The position numbers were made by a program, and so were the translations under genes. A model generated the notes under the pieces. The model was not told the DNA's origin. It ran no database searches and worked only from the letters and a program-made list of their open reading frames with translations. A DNA stretch of 64,000 nucleotides from CAXRDE01 sp964229355 (GTDB taxonomy: Bacteria; Cyanobacteriota; Sericytochromatia; UBA7694): NCBI GenBank assembly GCA_964229355.1, contig CAXRDE010000016.1, positions 62,001 through 126,000 of the forward strand, read 5' to 3'. Within the stretch, counting starts at the first letter, position 1. Each line of letters starts with the position of its first letter. Shown one piece after another: positions 6,939 through 16,008 of the stretch.

Positions 6939-8819
6939 ATGAGTAAAGTAGTCGGAATCGATTTAGGAACCACCAACTCTGTGGTGGCAGTTCTCGAAGG
7001 GGGAAAACCAGTGGTTATCCCTAACGCTGAAGGAAGCCGCTTAACCCCTTCTGTGGTGGCTTTCACCAAGTCTGGTGAGCGTTTAGTCGGTCAAATCGCC
7101 AAGCGTCAGGCCATTACCAACCCCGAAAACACCGTGTATTCCATTAAGCGTTTTATTGGACGCCGTTGGGAAGACACCCAACAAGAGCGGGATCGCTATC
7201 CTTATCAAACCCAAAGTGGTAAAGACAATATGGTGGAAGTAGAGGCCTTAGGCAAAAACTACACCACCCAGGAAATCTCTGCCATGATTCTGGGTAAACT
7301 AAAGCAGGATGCTGAAGCCTATCTGGGCGAAAAAGTCACCCAGGCAGTTATTACCGTTCCCGCTTACTTTAACGATGCGCAACGTCAGGCCACCAAAGAT
7401 GCCGGTACCATTGCGGGCTTAGAAGTGCTGCGGATTATCAACGAGCCCACCGCGAGCTCTTTGGCCTATGGTATGGACAAAGATGGTGAACAAACCATGT
7501 TGATCTTTGACCTTGGCGGCGGTACCTTCGACGTCTCTTTATTAGAACTCGGCGACGGCGTTTTTGAAGTAAAAGCCACCAGCGGTAACAACCACTTAGG
7601 TGGAGATGACTTTGATGAGCGCATTATTGACTGGCTGATCGAAGAATTCAAAAAAGATCAGGGCGTCGACCTGTCCAAAGACAAAATGGCTTTACAGCGC
7701 TTAAAAGAAGCCGCTGAAAAAGCCAAAATCGAGCTGTCCAGCGTTACCCAAACTGAAATTAACCTGCCCTTTATTACCGCAGACCAAACGGGTCCCAAGC
7801 ACTTGAATGTAAACCTTACCCGTGCCAAGTTTGATGAAATGACCGCTGATTTAGTCGAAGCCACCATTACCCCCATGCGTCAGGCGATTTCTGATGCCGG
7901 TATGCAGCCTGGCGAAATTGCCCGCGTGTTGCTCGTGGGTGGTTCGACCCGTATTCCTGCGGTACAAGAAGCCATCAAAAAATTCCTGGGCAAAGAAGCT
8001 GACAAAGGGATTAACCCTGATGAAGCAGTTGCCATGGGGGCTGCGATTCAAGCGGGTGTACTGGGTGGTGAAGTCAAAGACGTTCTGCTCTTAGACGTAA
8101 CCCCACTGTCTCTCGGGATTGAAACCCTGGGTGGTGTGTTTACCCGCATTATTGACCGGAACACCACCGTGCCCACCAGCAAGAGTCAAATCTTCTCGAC
8201 GGCTGCTGATGGTCAAACCAGCGTGGAAATTCACGTGTTGCAAGGTGAGCGCGAAATGGCCACCGACAACAAAACCCTGGGCCGTTTTAACTTAGAAAAC
8301 ATTCCCCCTGCACCTCGGGGTGTACCTCAAATTGAGGTCACCTTCGATATCGATGCCAACGGGATTGTATCGGTTAAAGCCAAAGACAAAGGTACCGGTA
8401 CCGAGCAAAAAATCTCCATTACCAATGCGGGTGGTCTCAACAACGATGAGATCGAGCGCATGAAGCGTGATGCTGAGCAGTTTGCTTCTGACGATAAAAA
8501 ACGTCGTGACAAAGCAGAAGTTCGCAACCAGGCCGATACCCTCATCTACTCCACTGAGAAGAGCCTCAAAGATCTTGATGGCAAGCTTCCTGGTGATGAA
8601 AAGCAGCGTGTAGAAGATGCGCTCGCCGCCTTACGGGCTGTACTGGAAAGTGATGATCTGGATGACATCAACGCCAAAATTAATGCGTTGAAAGACACCA
8701 TGTATTCAGCCACTTCTAAAATGTACAAAGATGACGAAGGCAATAACACACAATCCGGTAGCGCCGCTTCTGAAGAAGACGACAACGTTGTTGATGCGGA
8801 CTACGAAGAGGTTAAGTAA
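6939..8819 (+). CDS. dnaK: Chaperone DnaK (Hsp70)
   Basis: 626-aa ATP-dependent chaperone. The nucleotide-binding domain is complete, with 'GIDLGTTNSVVAV', 'INEPTASSLAYG', 'IFDLGGGTFDVSLLE' and 'VLLVGGSTRIPAVQ'. The interdomain linker 'DVLLLDVTPLSLGIET' leads to the substrate-binding domain, which ends in the acidic tail 'NVVDADYEEVK' that is usual for bacterial DnaK. The ribosome site CAGGAGGAATT precedes the ATG. It works with GrpE and DnaJ encoded on either side and should be heat-induced through HrcA. Confidence 0.98.
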   Translation: MSKVVGIDLGTTNSVVAVLEGGKPVVIPNAEGSRLTPSVVAFTKSGERLVGQIAKRQAITNPENTVYSIKRFIGRRWEDTQQERDRYPYQTQSGKDNMVEVEALGKNYTTQEISAMILGKLKQDAEAYLGEKVTQAVITVPAYFNDAQRQATKDAGTIAGLEVLRIINEPTASSLAYGMDKDGEQTMLIFDLGGGTFDVSLLELGDGVFEVKATSGNNHLGGDDFDERIIDWLIEEFKKDQGVDLSKDKMALQRLKEAAEKAKIELSSVTQTEINLPFITADQTGPKHLNVNLTRAKFDEMTADLVEATITPMRQAISDAGMQPGEIARVLLVGGSTRIPAVQEAIKKFLGKEADKGINPDEAVAMGAAIQAGVLGGEVKDVLLLDVTPLSLGIETLGGVFTRIIDRNTTVPTSKSQIFSTAADGQTSVEIHVLQGEREMATDNKTLGRFNLENIPPAPRGVPQIEVTFDIDANGIVSVKAKDKGTGTEQKISITNAGGLNNDEIERMKRDAEQFASDDKKRRDKAEVRNQADTLIYSTEKSLKDLDGKLPGDEKQRVEDALAALRAVLESDDLDDINAKINALKDTMYSATSKMYKDDEGNNTQSGSAASEEDDNVVDADYEEVK

Positions 8820-8831
8820 CGAGGCTCAATC

Positions 8832-10058
8832 GTGTCAAAACGCGATTATTATGAAGTCCTCGGCGTCGAAAAAAACGCCTCCGACAGTGAACTTAAGCGG
8901 GCCTATCGCAATTTGGCCCGCAAGTTTCACCCGGATGTAAACAAAGACGACGGGGCAGAAGATACATTTAAACAAATTTCAGAAGCGTACGATGTGCTGA
9001 GCGACAGCCAGCGCCGGGCTGCTTATGACCGTTTTGGCCATGATGGCATGAACGGTATGGGTGGTGGTTTTGGTGGCGGAAGCTACCAGGACTTCTCTGG
9101 TTTCGGCGGCCTGGGCGATATCTTTGAAGCCTTCTTTGGGGGCTCCAGAGATCCCTTCCAGGGCCAACGTGGTGGAGCCGGTGGACGGAGCCGTGTAGAA
9201 CGCGGTGCCGACCTGCGTATGGACGTCATGGTGTCTTTCCGTGACGCCATCTTTGGTGTGGAACACCAGGTGGACATTGAACACCTGGAAGCGTGCGACA
9301 CCTGTGAGGGTGAAGGCAAAGAACCAGGTACGGAATTGACCACCTGTTCCACCTGTCGTGGCAGTGGGCAAATTCAACAGCACCAGCGTACGGCTTTTGG
9401 AACCTTTGCCCATGTGGCAGCCTGTCCAAAGTGTCAGGGGCAGGGTAAGTTTGCAGAACACCCCTGTAAGAGCTGTCATGGCCAGGGGCGCAAAAAGAAA
9501 AAGAAAAAACTGAAGGTGCCGATTCCGCCAGGTGTCGATACAGGCGTTCGTCTGTGTCTCAATGGTGAAGGAGATGCTGGGGCTCAGGGCGGTCCTGCGG
9601 GTGATCTTTATCTCGTGTTGCGGGTGCAAGATGATCCAGATGGCGTCTTTGAGCGCCGGGAACACAATATTTATACCGAGGTGTCTGTGGGCTATGCCCA
9701 GGCGACCCTGGGCGATAAAATCGAAGTGCCTACTTTAGAGGGCATGACCCGTTTTGACTTGCCTGCAGGTACACAGCCGGGTTCTGTCTTCAAGTTAAAG
9801 GGCAAAGGGGTTCCTCTGTTGAACGCCTCTGCCACCCGTGGCGATCTCTATTTCACGGTGAACATTGCCGTGCCCACCAAAGTGAACAAAGAACAGCGGG
9901 ACTTGCTGGAAAGTCTCTACGCTTTAGAAACGGGTACCGGTACCTCTTTCTCGTATACCGAGGATGGGGGCATTGGTCACGACGATAAAGCCGAGAAAAA
10001 AGGCGGTTTTTTTGATGTGCTCAAAGAAACCTGGAAGTCCCACCACAAGGATACTTAA
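8832..10058 (+). CDS. dnaJ: Chaperone DnaJ (Hsp40)
   Basis: 408-aa DnaK co-chaperone with full type I architecture. The J domain (residues 1-70) holds the HPD motif, which stimulates DnaK ATPase. A Gly/Phe-rich linker follows ('MNGMGGGFGGGS'). Next is a zinc region with four CxxCxGxG repeats (CDTCEGEG, CSTCRGSG, CPKCQGQG, CKSCHGQG), then the beta-sandwich substrate domain. A Lys-rich run ('GRKKKKKKLKV') sits after the zinc domain and is somewhat longer than usual. The start is GTG with GAGG upstream, 12 bases after dnaK. The stop overlaps the moeA start by one base (TAATG), linking moeA to this operon. Confidence 0.97.
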   Translation: MSKRDYYEVLGVEKNASDSELKRAYRNLARKFHPDVNKDDGAEDTFKQISEAYDVLSDSQRRAAYDRFGHDGMNGMGGGFGGGSYQDFSGFGGLGDIFEAFFGGSRDPFQGQRGGAGGRSRVERGADLRMDVMVSFRDAIFGVEHQVDIEHLEACDTCEGEGKEPGTELTTCSTCRGSGQIQQHQRTAFGTFAHVAACPKCQGQGKFAEHPCKSCHGQGRKKKKKKLKVPIPPGVDTGVRLCLNGEGDAGAQGGPAGDLYLVLRVQDDPDGVFERREHNIYTEVSVGYAQATLGDKIEVPTLEGMTRFDLPAGTQPGSVFKLKGKGVPLLNASATRGDLYFTVNIAVPTKVNKEQRDLLESLYALETGTGTSFSYTEDGGIGHDDKAEKKGGFFDVLKETWKSHHKDT

Positions 10059-11251
10059 TGCTGACTTTAGAAGACGCTTTGGCATCTGTGTTGGCGGTGG
10101 CCGCTCCCCGAGCGGCCACTATCCCTTTAGAGGAAAGCCTACACCAGATCCTCGCTGATGCGATTATTAGTCCCCAATGTGCCCCTGCTTTTGACAACTC
10201 CGCCATGGATGGTTACGCCCTTGTGCTCGCTGAGCATGAGTGGCAAAGCCAAACGGTGGTGCGTCGCTGTGTGGGTGTTGTGGGGGCGGGTGACAATCCC
10301 TCTCAGGGGCTTGGACCCGAAACCTGTCTCAAAATTATGACGGGGGCCCCTGTTCCCGAGGGCGCCAATGCCGTGGTGCCCATTGAACAGGCCGTGACCG
10401 AACTCCAGACCGAAGCGGTGTCTTTCACGGGGCCTTTCCGCCAGGGACAGCATATTCGCTGTCGGGGTGAGGAGTTTAAGCTGGGTGAACAGCTGCTGTC
10501 TGCGGGTACTTTGATCAGTCCTGCGGTGGTGGGTTTATTGGCCAGTCTGGGTTATGTGAGTGTTCCGGCTTATCGGGTGCCTCGGGTGGCCATTCTGGCT
10601 ACTGGCTCAGAGTTATTGCCGGTGGGTGCGCCGCTGGTACCCGGTAAACTACGAGATAGCAACTCAGATACTCTGGCCGCCTGTGTGCGCGAAGCCGGGG
10701 CCATTCCCGTTAAATTTGGGGTCTTGCCAGACAATCCCCTGGCCATTGAGGCAGCCTTTAAAAAGGCCTTTCAAAGCTGTGACATGGTGCTCAGCTCAGG
10801 GGGCGTTTCGGTGGGCGATTTTGACTATGTCCAGGAGATTTTACTCAAACTCGGCCTTGAAAAAAAGTTCTGGAAAGTGGCCATTAAGCCGGGTAAACCG
10901 GTGCTCTTTGGCACCTTAGACGAAAAATTGTGCTTTGGTATTCCGGGTAATCCCGCTTCAGCGCTGGTGGTGTTTGAGCTGCTGGTGCGGCCCGCCTTGC
11001 GTCAAATGCTAGGGGCATCTCAATTGCACCGTCCCGTGGTGAAAGCACGGCTTTTGCATGGGGTGAAGCCTTCTCCGGGGCGTTTGCATTTTATGCGCGC
11101 CTATTATCACGCCGAAGAAGGCACACTGATGCCCTTTCAGGGACAGGGCAGCTCAAATTTGTGGACTGCTGCTCAGGCCAATGCTTTATTGCCCGTGCCT
11201 GTGGCCTATGCCGAAAATCAGCAGGTCGAGGCTTTTCTGTTGGTGCCTTAG
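10058..11251 (+). CDS. moeA: Molybdopterin molybdenumtransferase MoeA
   Basis: 397-aa enzyme that inserts molybdate into adenylated molybdopterin in the last step of molybdenum cofactor synthesis. Visible signatures are 'NSAMDGYAL', 'KIMTGAPVPEGANAVVP', 'ATGSEL', 'DSNSDTL', 'SSGGVSVGDFDYV' and 'KPGKPVLFG...GIPGNPAS'. All three MoeA domains and the C-terminal domain IV are present. Its ATG overlaps the dnaJ stop, so it is co-translated with a heat-shock operon, an unusual pairing. No other cofactor synthesis gene is nearby, but a MOSC protein at 45.4 kb also belongs to molybdenum-cofactor biology. It converges on the GntP gene with a three-base gap. Confidence 0.95.
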   Translation: MLTLEDALASVLAVAAPRAATIPLEESLHQILADAIISPQCAPAFDNSAMDGYALVLAEHEWQSQTVVRRCVGVVGAGDNPSQGLGPETCLKIMTGAPVPEGANAVVPIEQAVTELQTEAVSFTGPFRQGQHIRCRGEEFKLGEQLLSAGTLISPAVVGLLASLGYVSVPAYRVPRVAILATGSELLPVGAPLVPGKLRDSNSDTLAACVREAGAIPVKFGVLPDNPLAIEAAFKKAFQSCDMVLSSGGVSVGDFDYVQEILLKLGLEKKFWKVAIKPGKPVLFGTLDEKLCFGIPGNPASALVVFELLVRPALRQMLGASQLHRPVVKARLLHGVKPSPGRLHFMRAYYHAEEGTLMPFQGQGSSNLWTAAQANALLPVPVAYAENQQVEAFLLVP

Positions 11252-11254
11252 GCC

Positions 11255-12643
11255 CTAAACCACACCCATACTGCCCAACAAAACTGCTGAAGCCGTGGCA
11301 GCCACGGGAATCACCACCGCCACCATGCCGATATCGGCATAGGCCTCTTTATGGCTCAATCCACAAATAGCCAATAAGGTAATCACCGCGCCATTGTGGG
11401 GTAAGGCATCTAAGCTGCCGCAGGCAATGGTGGCCACCCGGTGCAGCACCTCAGGGTTGAGGTTAACGGCCTGGGCCATTTGCAAATAGGTATCCCCCAG
11501 AATTTCTAAGGCAATGCTCATGCCGCCTGAGGCGGAGCCCGTAATGCCCGCCAATACCGAAATCGAAATGGACTCTGAAATCAGCGGGTTGCTGGAGATG
11601 CCCAGCATGCTGTTTTTGATGATATCAAAGGCGGGAAGTTTGGAGATGACATTGCCGTAACCCACCTCTGAACAGGTGTTCACAATAGCCAGTAACGAGC
11701 CCAGCGCTCCCTGGTTAATGGACTCTGTGGGGCGGCTAAAGCGTTTCCAGTGCAGGGCCAACGCACTTAAAATCCCCACACTCACCGACAAGATCAGGCT
11801 CCATTGGCCAATGACTTTATCAGGGCTGGTGTTATAAGGGGCATCGCTCAAATAGCTTAAGTCCATGGCCGGAAACATCACTTTGGATAAGAGAAAATTG
11901 AGGCCCAAAACGATTAACACGGGTAAGAGAGCGCCCATGAAGGCAGGCAGCGCAGTGGACGCTTCAGTGTCAGCGGTGGCTAATTTTTCGGGCTGCTCAT
12001 CGCCGTAGCCCCGGCCCTGTTGCTGGGCGCGACGGGCACGAAAGTTAAGCCAGCCCACACCGCCACCAAACATAATGGCAGCACCCACCAGACCAATAAT
12101 GGGAGCGGCGTAGGTGTCGGTGCCAAAATAGGGCATGGGAATGGCGTTTTGAATTTGTGGGGTGCCGGGAATGGCGGTCATGGTGAAGGTAAAAGAGCCC
12201 AGGGCAATCGAGCCTGGAATTAAGCTTTTGGGGATATCTGCTTCGCGAAAGAGGGCGGCGGCTATGGGGTATACCGCAAAGGCCACCACAAACAAGGAGA
12301 CCCCGCCATAAGTGAGCAGGGCACAGGAGAGCACAATCGCTAAGATGGCCCGCTCTTTACCCAAACGCTGCACGATGGCCTGGGCAATGGCTTTGGCGCT
12401 GCCCGAGTCGTCCATGACTTTTCCAAAAATAGCTCCCAGCAAAAAGAGGGGAAAATACGCCTTGGCGTAGCCCGCAAAGGAAGTCATAAAGACTTCGGTA
12501 TATGACGCCAGCACGGGAACCCCTCCGTTAAATAAGACCGCGACTACCGCCAGCAGAGGAGCCAGTACCAGGACGGTGATCCCCCGATAAGCCAGATAGA
12601 TCAAGAGAATCAACGAAATGAAAATGCCGAGGGTACCGATCAT
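11255..12643 (-). CDS. GntP-family permease, probably for 3-hydroxybutyrate or another hydroxy acid
   Basis: 462-aa inner-membrane proton symporter of the gluconate permease family. It has about 12 hydrophobic segments and the family stretches 'AYFPLFLLGAIFGKVMDDSG', 'FTMTAIPGTPQIQNAIP', 'ITGSASGGMSIALE' and 'GSLDALPHNGAVITLL'. Twelve bases separate it from the upstream App1-like gene, so the two form an operon. A 3-hydroxybutyrate dehydrogenase is divergent from that operon; such permeases often sit beside this enzyme in other bacteria and import hydroxybutyrate. The substrate here is inferred from context, since family sequence does not fix it. Confidence 0.88.
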   Translation of the reverse strand: MIGTLGIFISLILLIYLAYRGITVLVLAPLLAVVAVLFNGGVPVLASYTEVFMTSFAGYAKAYFPLFLLGAIFGKVMDDSGSAKAIAQAIVQRLGKERAILAIVLSCALLTYGGVSLFVVAFAVYPIAAALFREADIPKSLIPGSIALGSFTFTMTAIPGTPQIQNAIPMPYFGTDTYAAPIIGLVGAAIMFGGGVGWLNFRARRAQQQGRGYGDEQPEKLATADTEASTALPAFMGALLPVLIVLGLNFLLSKVMFPAMDLSYLSDAPYNTSPDKVIGQWSLILSVSVGILSALALHWKRFSRPTESINQGALGSLLAIVNTCSEVGYGNVISKLPAFDIIKNSMLGISSNPLISESISISVLAGITGSASGGMSIALEILGDTYLQMAQAVNLNPEVLHRVATIACGSLDALPHNGAVITLLAICGLSHKEAYADIGMVAVVIPVAATASAVLLGSMGVV

Positions 12644-12655
12644 GGTAATGTTTCC

Positions 12656-13807
12656 TTAGAGTGGGTTGGCTTGTAAAAACAGGGCGTAAGCTTCGGTTGC
12701 CTGTGCCACAGCGGCCACGTCTTCTTGACTCAACACACCCTGTTGCTGAAGAATTTGCGCCTGCTCTGTGCTGTTCTGGGTCAGGTAGACACCTTGAAAG
12801 CGCGGGTCGGTGGGCTGGCTGCGGGTGACATTGTTAATGAAAATGCCCTTCACCTGGCCCGGAAATTCCTGGGCAATGGTTTTATAAATTTCGGGATCTT
12901 TTTCGCCACTGTCACCAAAGAGATAAAAACTGCGTTGGGGAAAGGCCAGGAACAATTGCCGGAGCTTTTCGGTTTTATAGTTTTCCTGGTGAATGGGATT
13001 GTCATCGCCTTCACTAAACCCCCATTTTTTGAGGTCTACCGAGCCTTTGGGATATTGGCGAAAGTCCATAAAGGTGTAAATAGAGGTGGCCAGGTTAAGG
13101 GGGCTTCCGCTTAAATAATGGGCGTCGCCGTTATTGCTTTGGCCGTCTAAGCGCTGATCTAAGATTTGGTACAGCACAGCGGTGCCAGGGACAGGCCCGA
13201 CGGTGTAGGCATTTGAAAACAGCAAACGTCGTAAAGACTTAAGTTTATTGGTGACATTGCTGATTTTAATGGTGTCGTCAATATCAGATACAAAACCCAC
13301 CGTGGGATTGCGTTCCGCTTGCACCACAAGGGTTTCCTGGCTGGGTCTGGCCTGATAGGGCTGTCCAGGGACCAGGCGGGCTTCTAAGGTGTGTAAGCCA
13401 GGCTTTAAGGTGCCAAAACTTTTCAGCGGAGCCTGGAGCATGCCTTCTTTGTCACTGATGAGTTGCTGGGTTTGCCCATTCAGCGAGAAGGCTACTTTAA
13501 CGTTGGGGATTTCTTTAACGCTCAAAGAGGTGAGGTTCCGCCAAAAATTAAGCAGACTGGAGTCGCTGGGGTTCTCGGGGCGCTGGTTTTCGGCTTTGAC
13601 CACGCGTCCTTTGATATACACGGTGCCTTCGTTACCGTAGCTGCGATAAAGACGAATTTCAAGATTGCGGGTGCCCTGGGCGTTGAGCGGGTCGTTGAAT
13701 TGGGCCTGAAGCGCCGCAGGAGGCAAAGCTGTGGTGGGTGCAAACCCTCGCTGTTGACAGCTTAAAACACTGGTCAAAAGTGTTACTGAAAGTAAAAAAC
13801 GAAGCAT
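12656..13807 (-). CDS. App1-type phosphatase domain lipoprotein (DUF2183)
   Basis: 383-aa exported protein. A lipoprotein signal peptide ends in V-L-S-C17. Residues of about 45-165 form an Ig-like or beta-rich region. From residue 170 the HAD-like App1 catalytic domain begins with 'GFVSDIDDTIKIS'; the DxDDT motif is at 175-179. A later 'FYLFGDSGEKDPEIY' is also characteristic. Yeast App1 is a phosphatidate phosphatase; the bacterial members are largely uncharacterised and usually extracytoplasmic. AAGGGG stands six bases before the ATG. It is the first gene of an operon with the GntP permease. A lipid- or polyester-related role is possible but unproven. Confidence 0.85.
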   Translation of the reverse strand: MLRFLLSVTLLTSVLSCQQRGFAPTTALPPAALQAQFNDPLNAQGTRNLEIRLYRSYGNEGTVYIKGRVVKAENQRPENPSDSSLLNFWRNLTSLSVKEIPNVKVAFSLNGQTQQLISDKEGMLQAPLKSFGTLKPGLHTLEARLVPGQPYQARPSQETLVVQAERNPTVGFVSDIDDTIKISNVTNKLKSLRRLLFSNAYTVGPVPGTAVLYQILDQRLDGQSNNGDAHYLSGSPLNLATSIYTFMDFRQYPKGSVDLKKWGFSEGDDNPIHQENYKTEKLRQLFLAFPQRSFYLFGDSGEKDPEIYKTIAQEFPGQVKGIFINNVTRSQPTDPRFQGVYLTQNSTEQAQILQQQGVLSQEDVAAVAQATEAYALFLQANPL

Positions 13808-13982
13808 GTAGAAACCCCTTCGATAAAAAGATCTGCAAAAGACGGGTGGAAAGCATTAAAGTTATGTTTATTTTAGCGTGAAAATAGCGTAAAGACAATT
13901 TTTTGGTGTGAGGGCAATGTGTGACTGCGCTGTAAGTGGAACCTGTTACACTGGCAAAAAACACATAAGGAGATCGTGACGT

Positions 13983-14765
13983 ATGGCCCATCAAAAAAAT
14001 GCAGTGGTAACGGGTTCCACCAGTGGGATTGGACAAGGAATCGCACGGGCTCTGGCCCACGCGGGGTATAACGTGATGTTGAACGGGTTTGGAGACCCAA
14101 CGCAAATTGAAGCGGACCGACAGGCCCTGGCTGAGGCTGCCGGGGTGGAGGTGAAGTATCACAGCGCCGATATGACGCGTCCTGAGGAAATTGCTGATCT
14201 CATGGCTGAAACTGAAAAAGTGTGGGGAAGTGTAGATGTACTCGTCAATAATGCAGGTGTTCAGCATGTGTCACCGGTAGAAGACTTTCCCATTGCCAAG
14301 TGGGATCAAATTATTGCCATCAACTTAAGCTCGGCCTTTCACACCATTCGTGCAGCAGTGCCCGGCATGAAGTCACGGGGATGGGGCCGGATCATTAACC
14401 TGGCTTCGGCCCATGCCCTGGCAGCCTCCCCTTATAAAGCAGCCTATGTGGCGGCCAAGCACGGCATTGCAGGGCTGACCAAAACTGTCGCGTTGGAGCT
14501 GGCTGAGGCGGGCATTACCTGTAACGCCATTTGTCCCGGCTATGTTAAAACCCCTCTGGTCGAAAACCAAATTGCCGATACCGCCCGTACACGGGGCATT
14601 AGCGAAGAAGAAGTAAAGCGCGACGTACTCTTGGCTGCCCAGCCCACCAAAGCCTTTACCGAAGTGGAACACCTGGGCGCATTTGTAGTGTTCTTATGCT
14701 CTGATGCTGCCCAAAATCTGACGGGATCCATGCTGCCCATGGACGGCGGTTGGACTGCTAAATAA
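13983..14765 (+). CDS. bdhA: 3-hydroxybutyrate dehydrogenase (short-chain dehydrogenase)
   Basis: 260-aa NAD-dependent short-chain dehydrogenase converting D-3-hydroxybutyrate to acetoacetate. The coenzyme motif is 'VTGSTSGIGQGIA', NNAG is present, the catalytic pair is Y-V-A-A-K with an upstream Ser, and 'CPGYVKTPLVE' is typical of this enzyme. 'NGFGD' after the second strand, and the long insertion ending 'GISEEEVKRDVLL', are also found in hydroxybutyrate dehydrogenases and separate it from FabG. AAGGAG precedes the ATG. It is divergent from the App1-GntP operon, and together these could take up and oxidise hydroxybutyrate. The last eight bases overlap the converging methyltransferase gene. 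Confidence 0.9.
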   Translation: MAHQKNAVVTGSTSGIGQGIARALAHAGYNVMLNGFGDPTQIEADRQALAEAAGVEVKYHSADMTRPEEIADLMAETEKVWGSVDVLVNNAGVQHVSPVEDFPIAKWDQIIAINLSSAFHTIRAAVPGMKSRGWGRIINLASAHALAASPYKAAYVAAKHGIAGLTKTVALELAEAGITCNAICPGYVKTPLVENQIADTARTRGISEEEVKRDVLLAAQPTKAFTEVEHLGAFVVFLCSDAAQNLTGSMLPMDGGWTAK

Positions 14766-16005
14766 TCCAACCTATGCAAAAATACTGGACCCAGCGACAG
14801 AGACTCTCTTGCATGTCTGAAATGGAAATATGCGGCGTCTTCTGGTGCTGGGCCTGGCAAAGCGCCTGGCAAGAGCGCTGACCATCCAGGCTTTGCCACA
14901 GGAGGTACTCCCAGTCCTGTAAATGCAGTTGCTGCCCCAATTGATTGTTGACGATGGCACCCTGGGCTTGAGCCTGGGCTTGAATACTGGCAAAGGGAAT
15001 GGGGACCTCGTGAACCCCTTGAAAAGCAGGTGCTTTTGCTTGAACAGGGGAGGGTGAAAGGGTCACAAAATGGGCGAAATTATGGGGCGGTCTTAGCATT
15101 TCGGCCATGGCTAACTGGGTTTCTGGGCCGACATGATGGACTGCTGCATAATGGGGCAGATAGGTGCTCAGTTCCCAACTGCTTTCGTCGAGCCAGCGTC
15201 CGGGCTGAAAACCAGCGCCTTGCAAGTATTCATGCCACTCCTGACGCGTCCAGCGGTGCTCACAGCGCTGGAGATAAGTATCTACCAAAAATGCCTCACT
15301 GTCGGCCACCGCTTCACCCAATAAATACTTGACCGTATTGCGGGTTCGCAAGTGAAATTGCTTCAGCGGATGGGTGACCGGTAATTGCTCTAATACATCG
15401 CGGCACCGTTGCAGGGCCTTTTCCCAGGGCAGCTGTTCGTCCCACACCAGATCCATAAGGGCTTGCAGGGTATGAATTTCATGGCGGGCAGCCCCGGCAT
15501 ACACCATAAAAAAACCTAAGGCATCGGGTTTTAGACACTGTTGCAAATGCTGAAGGGCCAAATGGGGTTGGGGAATATGGTGAATCACGCCAGAGCAGTG
15601 CACATAGTCATACAGGCCGCCGATGTGTTCGGTGAGGTTTTTCACGGATTGCGGGTCTTGTAAGTCCCCTTGTAAAAAAATGACTTTTTGGTCCAAACCC
15701 GCACGCTTCAGGCGTTGCCGTGCAATCTTTAAAGACGCTTCACTGAGCTCAATCGCCACAATCTGGGCCCGGGGGTTGAGCTCAGCCAGTTTTAAACTGG
15801 AGATCCCCGTGCCACACCCGGCATCTAAAATGCGAGGCGCTCGTTCTTGCGGCGCATATCCCCGCTGATAATGATGGGCAAAGGCGTATTCTGCCTGACA
15901 GGGGCGAACACTTTCCATCGCGCCCAGGCTTAAAGGCGGAAAAGGATAGCGTTCGTACTGATCTTTCACGACCGCTGCAGAAACGCTATGGGGATCTCTG
16001 AACAT
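14758..16005 (-). CDS. Class I SAM-dependent methyltransferase with extra C-terminal domain
   Basis: 415-aa protein. The methyltransferase domain fills residues of about 45-200, with SAM motif I 'ILDAGCGTGISSLKLAEL', the acidic 'IVAIELSEASL' and 'YDYVHCSGVIHHIPQP'. The C-terminal 200 residues are less conserved. The last part ('LQDWEYLLWQSLDGQRSCQAL') resembles the small winged-helix segment seen at the end of some bacterial methyltransferases with a so-called regulatory domain. The substrate cannot be read from sequence. It begins three bases after the pfkA stop without a clear ribosome site, so translation is probably coupled to pfkA. Confidence 0.8.
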   Translation of the reverse strand: MFRDPHSVSAAVVKDQYERYPFPPLSLGAMESVRPCQAEYAFAHHYQRGYAPQERAPRILDAGCGTGISSLKLAELNPRAQIVAIELSEASLKIARQRLKRAGLDQKVIFLQGDLQDPQSVKNLTEHIGGLYDYVHCSGVIHHIPQPHLALQHLQQCLKPDALGFFMVYAGAARHEIHTLQALMDLVWDEQLPWEKALQRCRDVLEQLPVTHPLKQFHLRTRNTVKYLLGEAVADSEAFLVDTYLQRCEHRWTRQEWHEYLQGAGFQPGRWLDESSWELSTYLPHYAAVHHVGPETQLAMAEMLRPPHNFAHFVTLSPSPVQAKAPAFQGVHEVPIPFASIQAQAQAQGAIVNNQLGQQLHLQDWEYLLWQSLDGQRSCQALCQAQHQKTPHISISDMQESLCRWVQYFCIGWII

Positions 16006-16008
16006 GGT

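Noticed and set aside
8979..9665. 228-codon open frame antisense to dnaJ
   Set aside because: It mirrors conserved dnaJ codons, has no ribosome site, and its protein resembles nothing.
13659..14267. 202-codon minus-strand frame across the divergent App1/bdhA region
   Set aside because: It covers the 5' ends of two well-supported genes and both of their promoters, with unnatural composition.
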